Below, piece after piece: positions 14,911-18,957 of a stretch of 18,957 nucleotides of DNA; position 1 is the stretch's first letter; each line of letters begins with the position of its first letter. The notes beneath the pieces were generated by a model. It was not told the origin of the DNA and made no database searches. It saw only the letters and a list, made by a program, of their open reading frames with translations. The position numbers and the translations under genes are program-made. Where the stretch lies: NCBI GenBank assembly GCA_964393895.1, contig CAYMWP010000095.1:1-18957 (forward strand), in the 5' to 3' direction. Source of the stretch: B4-G1 sp964393895. GTDB lineage: Bacteria > Chloroflexota > Anaerolineae > B4-G1.

Positions 14911-15483
14911 CTAACCTTCCTGAACTTCTTTGGCTGCGCGGCGCATCGCCCGGACATTGGCCTCAATGGCTTCCGCCGCGATCTTTTTGCCAAACCAGGC
15001 CCGCAACTGTTCCGCCAGGTCGTCTATGTCGAACAGGCCCGTCGCGCGGGCAAAGGCCCCCAGCATGGGGGTGTTGGTGATCTCCCGCCCCATTTCCTCG
15101 ATGGCGATGTGGCTGGCATCTACGGTAAACGTCTTGCCGGTCTTGAAGCCGGTGATCTCGCGCACCTCGGCCGGGTCCAGCGCGGTATTGACCAGCAATG
15201 TGCCATCTTCCTCGAGCCCATCCGCTACCGGAACTGTACCCAAAAGCGTGGGGTCCAGCACCAGCACCACATCTGGCTCCTCGATCTGGGAGTGAATAGT
15301 GATGGGTCGGGAACTGATACGGGTAAAAGCGCGAATCGGCGCGCCCATCCGCTCCGGTCCATAGTCGGGGAAAGCTTGAAAGTACTGACCACTGCCCATC
15401 GCAGTCTCGGCCAGCAACTTGCCGGCCGTCACCACTCCCTGCCCTCCTCGACCGTGCCAGCGAATCTCGGTCAACTCTGCCAT
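14911..15483 (-). CDS. porC: Pyruvate/2-oxoacid:ferredoxin oxidoreductase, gamma subunit
   Basis: A 190-residue gamma subunit. EIRWHGRGGQGVVTAGKLLAE at the N-terminus is the family hallmark (glycine-rich GRGGQG). AFPDYGPERMGAPIRAFTRIS and EPDVVLVLDPTLL follow. The gamma subunit contributes to coenzyme A binding and to complex stability. The start is the ATG at 15483, with AAGGAG seven nt upstream; an upstream TTG at 15501 has no such signal. It is the first gene of the porCDAB operon. It is separated by 150 nt from the phosphatase gene on the same strand, so it may use its own promoter or receive read-through. No near-consensus promoter was found in that gap. Confidence 0.93.
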   Translation of the reverse strand: MAELTEIRWHGRGGQGVVTAGKLLAETAMGSGQYFQAFPDYGPERMGAPIRAFTRISSRPITIHSQIEEPDVVLVLDPTLLGTVPVADGLEEDGTLLVNTALDPAEVREITGFKTGKTFTVDASHIAIEEMGREITNTPMLGAFARATGLFDIDDLAEQLRAWFGKKIAAEAIEANVRAMRRAAKEVQEG

Positions 15484-15525
15484 AACGTTTCTCCTTATCA
15501 ATATGGATGCATATACGTGAAATCA

Positions 15526-15618
15526 GGAGCCGGCCGGCTCCAGGCTCTATTTTGCCACAGATTGACGATTTGCGCCAGTGAGAAAGGCGCTACTTGGGGT
15601 GTGAGGTTTGTCACCTCA
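15526..15618. promoter_or_regulatory. Palindromic sites upstream of porC
   Basis: Between porC and the phosphatase gene are a perfect 16-bp palindrome (GGAGCC-GGCC-GGCTCC, 15526-15541) and a spaced inverted repeat TGAGGT-TTGTC-ACCTCA (15602-15618). Either could be an operator or mRNA hairpin for the por operon. No sigma70 promoter with good spacing was found nearby. Confidence 0.3.
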
Positions 15619-15633
15619 GCGTCAAAGGTGAAT

Positions 15634-16458
15634 TCACAAATGATTATCTGCCAGCGTCGGCGCAGCAACCCCCTCTCTAATAACGCGCAGCATCTGGTCG
15701 TGGATGAGAACATTGGAGGCGACGATGAACTCGCCAGAGATGCAATCCGGCCCGCCATCGAAATCCGTCACTCGCCCGCCGGCCTCGCGCACCAGCAGCA
15801 CCCCCGCCGCCACGTCCCACGGCTGGAGACGCATCTCCCAGAAACCATCGAGCCTGCCGCCAGCGACGTAGGCCAGATCGAGCACGGCGGCCCCGGCGCG
15901 GCGCACACCCTGGCTGCGCCGCAAAAAGTGGTCGAGCCGCGCGACGTTGTTGTCGGACGCTGTGCGGCGGTCGTAGGGAAAGCCCGTAGCCAGGAACGCC
16001 TGCGCCAGATGTTCGACGCCAGAGACGTGAATAGGCTTGCCGTTGAGCGTCGCCCCGCCTCCGGCAGTCGCGGCAAAGGTCTCGTCCCGTAGCGGATCGT
16101 AGATCACGCCGACGACTGGCCGCCGCTCCACCAGCAGCGCCAGCGAGATGGCGACGTGGGGAAAGCCGTGAGCAAAGTTGTTGGTGCCGTCCAACGGGTC
16201 AACCAGCCACAGGGGCGGACCTGGTAAGCGCCACTCATCTCCGCCCCTCTCTTCGGCCAGGATGCGATGAGCGGGGAAAGCAGCCCGCAGGCGAGAGACG
16301 ATCAGTTCCTCGGCGGCGATGTCGGTCTCGGTGACGGGATTGACCGCTCCCTTGAATCCGACGCGGGCCAGCGCGGCGCGTGGGAAAGCGTCGCGCACCA
16401 CAGCGCCGGCCTCGTGGGCGATGGCAATGGCACTTTGGAGAACGCCCTCATAGTTCAT
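15634..16458 (-). CDS. Inositol monophosphatase family protein
   Basis: A 274-residue Mg2+-dependent phosphatase. The metal-binding motifs are present: NPVTETD (residues 40-46), AEER (68-71), WLVDPLDGTNNFAHG (84-98, with D87 and D90 as ligands) and a late WDVAAGVLLVREAGG. The length equals the family norm. Members hydrolyse inositol-1-phosphate, histidinol phosphate, 3'-phosphoadenosine phosphates or fructose-1,6-bisphosphate; the sequence does not fix which. The ATG at 16458 overlaps the stop of the upstream hydrolase by one base (TGATG), so the two are coupled. The open frame has an alternative GTG one codon earlier. No sign of damage. Confidence 0.93.
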   Translation of the reverse strand: MNYEGVLQSAIAIAHEAGAVVRDAFPRAALARVGFKGAVNPVTETDIAAEELIVSRLRAAFPAHRILAEERGGDEWRLPGPPLWLVDPLDGTNNFAHGFPHVAISLALLVERRPVVGVIYDPLRDETFAATAGGGATLNGKPIHVSGVEHLAQAFLATGFPYDRRTASDNNVARLDHFLRRSQGVRRAGAAVLDLAYVAGGRLDGFWEMRLQPWDVAAGVLLVREAGGRVTDFDGGPDCISGEFIVASNVLIHDQMLRVIREGVAAPTLADNHL

Positions 16459-17255
16459 CACGCTTCACGTTCCGCGACTCGATATGCCTCCGGCCGGCGA
16501 TCCTCGTAGACGGTGAGATAGCGGCGCGCCTTGCGCATCTCGCGCAGGTCAACTTGAGCGACCAACAGCCGCTCTTGGTCATCACCCTCCACCAGCACGC
16601 GCCCCCATGGGTCCACGATGCACGAGCGACCGGGAAAAGCGATGTCTCCATCCTCCCCCACCCGATTGCAGGCGGCGACGAACAACTCGTTCTCCACAGC
16701 GCGGGCGCGGGCCAGTAGCAGCCAGGCCTCGACCCGTTTCACCGGCCATTGGGCCGGCACCACGAACACGACCGCCCCGGCCAACGCCATCACGCGGAAG
16801 AGCTCGGGAAAGCGCAGATCGTAACAGATAGCCAGCCCCGTCGGCCCCCAGGGGGTAGGGCAGAGAGTGGCGCTGTCGCCGGGGGCCAGGTAGCGGTGCT
16901 CGCGCATCAAGCGGAAGCGGTGAATCTTGCGGTAGGAACCCAGGAGCACGCCGTCCGGGGCATAGAGGGCCAGGGTGTTGGAGACGCCCTGGGCGTGTCC
17001 TTCCAGGGTCGAGCCGGCCAGGTGCAGGTTAAACTCCTGGGCCAGCGCGGCCATGCGGGCAAACCCCCCTTCACCCAACGGCGCGGCCCATTCCTGGCCT
17101 CGCTCCAGGTCGTAGCCGTGGTACCACAATTCGGGCAGCAGGAGCAAGTTGGCGCCGGCCTGCTGCGCCTGGGCGGCGAAATCGCGCGCCCGGGACAGGT
17201 TGGCCTCCGGCTGGCCGGTGCGGACGTCCATTTGAGCCAAGGCGATGGTGAGCAT
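16458..17255 (-). CDS. Carbon-nitrogen hydrolase (nitrilase superfamily)
   Basis: A 265-residue amidohydrolase with the Glu-Lys-Cys triad visible: E42 in LLLPELW, K110 in YRKIH and C144 in AICYDLRFPE. The AICYDLRFPELFR signature and the C-terminal NRVGEDGDIAFPGRSCIVDPWG resemble the Nit/omega-amidase branch, which deaminates small omega-amides such as 2-oxoglutaramate or deaminated glutathione. That assignment is by resemblance only; an aliphatic amidase or carbamoylase activity remains possible. The ATG at 17255 is preceded by GGAG at six nt; the GTG at 17267 is less likely. It is the first gene of a two-gene unit with the phosphatase, under the promoter at 17336-17364. Confidence 0.92.
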   Translation of the reverse strand: MLTIALAQMDVRTGQPEANLSRARDFAAQAQQAGANLLLLPELWYHGYDLERGQEWAAPLGEGGFARMAALAQEFNLHLAGSTLEGHAQGVSNTLALYAPDGVLLGSYRKIHRFRLMREHRYLAPGDSATLCPTPWGPTGLAICYDLRFPELFRVMALAGAVVFVVPAQWPVKRVEAWLLLARARAVENELFVAACNRVGEDGDIAFPGRSCIVDPWGRVLVEGDDQERLLVAQVDLREMRKARRYLTVYEDRRPEAYRVAEREA

Positions 17256-17335
17256 AGCCAACTCCACTGGTTGATGTTGCGATGAAACGACGCGAACGTC
17301 AGAGAGAAGCGGAGGAAATCACCCCCGCTCTCTTA

Positions 17336-17364
17336 ATTCTAACACGACGGAATGGGAGTGTCAA
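17336..17364 (-). promoter_or_regulatory. Sigma70-type promoter for the hydrolase-phosphatase operon
   Basis: On the minus strand a perfect TTGACA (17359-17364) is separated by exactly 17 nt from TAGAAT (17336-17341), five of six matches. The predicted start near 17329 gives a leader of about 74 nt. It is the best promoter match in the window. Confidence 0.75.
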
Positions 17365-17389
17365 ACAGCGGGTCACAAACCCACCTACC

Positions 17390-17456
17390 AGAAACCAGGT
17401 TTTTCTGTAAGCGAAGGCGCTTCTGCTTCGCCCGAAGCGACAAAAACCTGGTTTCT
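17390..17456. repeat. Hairpin-forming intergenic repeat element
   Basis: A perfect 15-bp inverted repeat (17390-17404 / 17442-17456, core AACCAGGTTTTT / AAAAACCTGGTT). It encloses a second set of hairpins, including GCTTCG-CC-CGAAGC (17425-17438). It sits between divergent promoters, so it is not placed as a terminator for either flanking gene. A dispersed REP- or MITE-like element is likely. Confidence 0.6.
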
Positions 17457-17525
17457 TCTCTGTTAACTGAACGTATTGGTCCTAGCCCGTAGGAGCAGAT
17501 TCCGTCGCGACGGGCCGCGCTTGGC

Positions 17526-17554
17526 TTGGCGGGAGGCGCATCGTCGTGTATAAT
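17526..17554 (+). promoter_or_regulatory. Promoter of the glycosyltransferase gene (leaderless)
   Basis: A perfect TATAAT (17549-17554) with TTGGCG (17526-17531) 17 nt upstream, four of six matches. Transcription should begin at about 17561-17563, which is at or next to the ATG at 17563, and no ribosome-binding site precedes that ATG. Confidence 0.65.
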
Positions 17555-17562
17555 CACCCCCG

Positions 17563-18537
17563 ATGTTCGTCTCCGTCATCATCACGATGCTGAACGAGGC
17601 CGAGAGCCTGTCACGGCTGCTGGACAGTCTGGCCGCCCAGACCCGCCTGCCGGATGAAGTGGTCGTCTGCGACGGCGGCTCGACCGATGGCACGCTCTCG
17701 CTGCTGGAGGTCGAAAGTCGGCTGTCGCTGCGCGTCGTCCGGCAGCCGGGGGCCAACATCTCGCAGGGACGCAACGCAGCGATTGAGGCCGCGACGGGCG
17801 AGATCATCGCCGTTACCGATGCCGGGGTGCGCTTGAGTCCGCAGTGGCTGGAAAAGATTGTCGCGCCGTTCGAGGATGGAGAGACGCAGGCTGTCGCCGG
17901 GTTCTTTGCCCCAGATCCGCAGACGATCTTTGAGACTGCAATGGGCGCGACGGTTCTTCCAGAAGCGCGAGAGATAGCCCCGGCGAGTTTCAACCCCTCT
18001 AGTCGTTCGGTCGCCTTTCGCAAGAGCGCCTGGGAGGCTGTAGGGGGCTACCCCGAGTGGCTCGATTATTGCGAGGACCTGATCTTTGACTTTCGGCTGC
18101 GCGAACGTTGGGGGCCGTTCCTCTTCGCGCCAGAGGCGCTGGTTCACTTTCGCCCGCGCTCCGATTTGCGCGCCTTTTTCGTCCAATACTATCGTTACGC
18201 ACGAGGCGACGGCAAGGCGGATCTATGGCGCCGGCGGCACGCCATCCGCTATCTGACCTACCTGGTCGCCGCGCCCCTCATCGCCGCTGCTGGGGCGCTG
18301 GTCAGTCCGTGGTGGTGGATGCTCTATCTGGTCGGCGTGCCGGGGATGTTCTGGACAGGCTGGCGGCGACTGGCGCGGACGAGGGACAGCTTGAGCCTGG
18401 CCCACAAGCTACAGGCGGCGCTGTGGGTGCCCATCATCCGCGTCACGGGCGACGTCGCCAAGATGGTAGGATACCCGGCCGGGTTGTGGTGGCGCTGGAG
18501 ACATCGGACACAGATACCAGACTGGCGCGAACGATGA
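17563..18537 (+). CDS. Family 2 glycosyltransferase, membrane-associated
   Basis: A 324-residue GT-A fold transferase. SVIITMLNEAESLSRLLDSLAAQ and EVVVCDGGSTDGT (residues about 4-46) form the nucleotide-sugar-binding start of GT2 enzymes. GANISQGRNAAIEAATGEIIAVTDAG holds the variant DXD-like acidic site (TDAG). FRKSAWEAVGGYPEWLDYCEDLIFDFRLRERWG is the acceptor-side block with the ED motif. The C-terminus has one or two hydrophobic helices (about 226-265, LTYLVAAPLIAAAGALV and WWWMLYLVGVPGMFW), so it sits at the inner membrane face. It probably adds a sugar to a cell-surface glycan or lipid; donor and acceptor are unknown. The start at 17563 is supported by the promoter position and by the conserved N-terminus, since no Shine-Dalgarno exists. 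Confidence 0.92.
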   Translation: MFVSVIITMLNEAESLSRLLDSLAAQTRLPDEVVVCDGGSTDGTLSLLEVESRLSLRVVRQPGANISQGRNAAIEAATGEIIAVTDAGVRLSPQWLEKIVAPFEDGETQAVAGFFAPDPQTIFETAMGATVLPEAREIAPASFNPSSRSVAFRKSAWEAVGGYPEWLDYCEDLIFDFRLRERWGPFLFAPEALVHFRPRSDLRAFFVQYYRYARGDGKADLWRRRHAIRYLTYLVAAPLIAAAGALVSPWWWMLYLVGVPGMFWTGWRRLARTRDSLSLAHKLQAALWVPIIRVTGDVAKMVGYPAGLWWRWRHRTQIPDWRER

Positions 18538-18543
18538 GGAAAA

Positions 18544-18577
18544 AGACTCCAGGGGTTTCAGAAAACCCCTGGAGTCT
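18544..18577. terminator. Perfect 15-bp hairpin after the glycosyltransferase
   Basis: Arms 18544-18558 and 18563-18577 pair perfectly around a CAGA loop, starting 6 nt after the glycosyltransferase stop. A T-run follows the stem only on the minus strand (five A at 18540-18544 on plus). As an intrinsic terminator it therefore fits transcription from the right; on the plus strand it is a stable mRNA hairpin just before the next ribosome-binding site. Confidence 0.55.
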
Positions 18578-18595
18578 CCATACAGGAGGTGTGGA

Positions 18596-18907
18596 GTGGC
18601 AGAAATTGAACAGGGGAAATCGGTTCTTTCCCCCGACGGGCTCCGCAAGCTGTTGGAGAACGGCGGAGAGAGCCTGACCCAAGACGAACAAGTCCTGCTG
18701 CTGGCCATGCTCAGCGTGGAAGCAGAAACAGGGAAGAGCTTTGGCGCAGAGGAGCGCGCTGCACTGGATGAACTGGTGGCCAGGGTAGAGAGCTACGACG
18801 CGAACGAGCTGGCGCAGGCGGTCAAGCATCTGGTAACGGCAAAATCCCAGGCGGACCGCAAGCTGGAGTGGCCGGAGCTAAAGCGTGGGCAGCACAAGGA
18901 TCGCTAA
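18596..18907 (+). CDS. Small hypothetical protein, 103 residues
   Basis: A 103-residue acidic-to-basic helical protein starting at a GTG with AGGAGG six nt upstream, a strong ribosome-binding site. The sequence (LSPDGLRKLLENG, LTQDEQVLLLAMLSVEAETG, EERAALDELVARVESYDANELAQAVKHLV) predicts four or five amphipathic helices. A charged tail (KSQADRKLEWPELKRGQHKDR) follows. There is no membrane segment, signal peptide or cysteine. I do not recognise the family. It lies 58 nt after the glycosyltransferase on the same strand, with a strong hairpin in between, so it may be transcribed separately or at a reduced level. The 50 nt after it to the window end hold nothing identifiable. Confidence 0.7.
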   Translation: MAEIEQGKSVLSPDGLRKLLENGGESLTQDEQVLLLAMLSVEAETGKSFGAEERAALDELVARVESYDANELAQAVKHLVTAKSQADRKLEWPELKRGQHKDR

Positions 18908-18957
18908 CTGCAGACTGCCGTAAATTCGTGCCGAGTTTTTCACACTCACACCGGCCT

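Noticed and set aside
15498..15758. An 86-codon minus-strand frame between porC and the phosphatase
   Set aside because: It overlaps the 3' end of the phosphatase in another frame and has no start signal or recognisable motif.
14686..16092. A 468-codon open frame on the plus strand
   Set aside because: It runs antisense through porD, porC and the phosphatase gene, all with clear family motifs. It shows no recognisable domain and is a side effect of high GC.
1..18957. CRISPR array, tRNA or rRNA genes
   Set aside because: No regularly spaced direct repeats of 24-40 nt and no tRNA- or rRNA-like stretches were seen on reading through. The repeats found are hairpins or the 7-nt tandem repeat.

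Overview
The window reads as a piece of a moderately GC-rich, at least partly anaerobic bacterial chromosome. It is most likely Chloroflexota (Anaerolineae-like). That assignment is an inference from the gene mix (a four-subunit porCDAB ketoacid:ferredoxin oxidoreductase, several STAND/P-loop NTPases, short palindromic intergenic elements) and not from a marker gene. Almost everything up to about 17.25 kb lies on the minus strand. Only a 56-codon small gene, a glycosyltransferase and a 103-residue protein are on the plus strand.

Region 1 (24-11555, minus strand) is the striking part: seven co-directional, tightly packed genes. In transcription order they are: a membrane-anchored P-loop ATPase with an extracytoplasmic domain (9342-11555); an ATPase fused to an OmpR-type winged helix (7939-9342, overlapping its predecessor by 1 nt); a third ATPase of the same family (6518-7756); a compact STAND-type ATPase (5322-6482); a large STAND-TPR protein (1985-5182); a GNAT acetyltransferase (1501-2013); and a radical SAM/SPASM enzyme (24-1511). 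The first three share a PFG...D..L motif ahead of the P-loop and a common C-terminal pattern, so they look like diverged paralogues. A membrane sensor, a DNA-binding NTPase, STAND switches with a TPR array and modifying enzymes in one array suggest an NTP-dependent signalling or biological-conflict system that I do not recognise as a named one. The STAND-TPR gene has visibly lower GC than its neighbours, and the radical SAM gene carries a 7-nt tandem repeat that could make it phase-variable.

Region 2 (11556-12402) is mostly non-coding. It holds a probable promoter and long leader for the NTPase operon, a plus-strand small gene with an ideal ribosome-binding site, a terminator-like hairpin, and a 143-bp MITE-like element with terminal and internal inverted repeats.

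Region 3 (12403-15483) is a complete porC-porD-porA-porB operon for oxidative decarboxylation of pyruvate (or another 2-oxoacid) to acyl-CoA with reduction of ferredoxin. Upstream on the same strand lie an inositol-monophosphatase-family phosphatase and a nitrilase-superfamily amidohydrolase (15634-17255). These two overlap by 1 nt and are driven by a near-consensus sigma70 promoter.

Region 4 (17256-18957) is divergent: a hairpin-rich repeat, a strong promoter that predicts a leaderless mRNA for a GT2 glycosyltransferase, a 15-bp perfect hairpin, and a small conserved-looking protein of unknown role.
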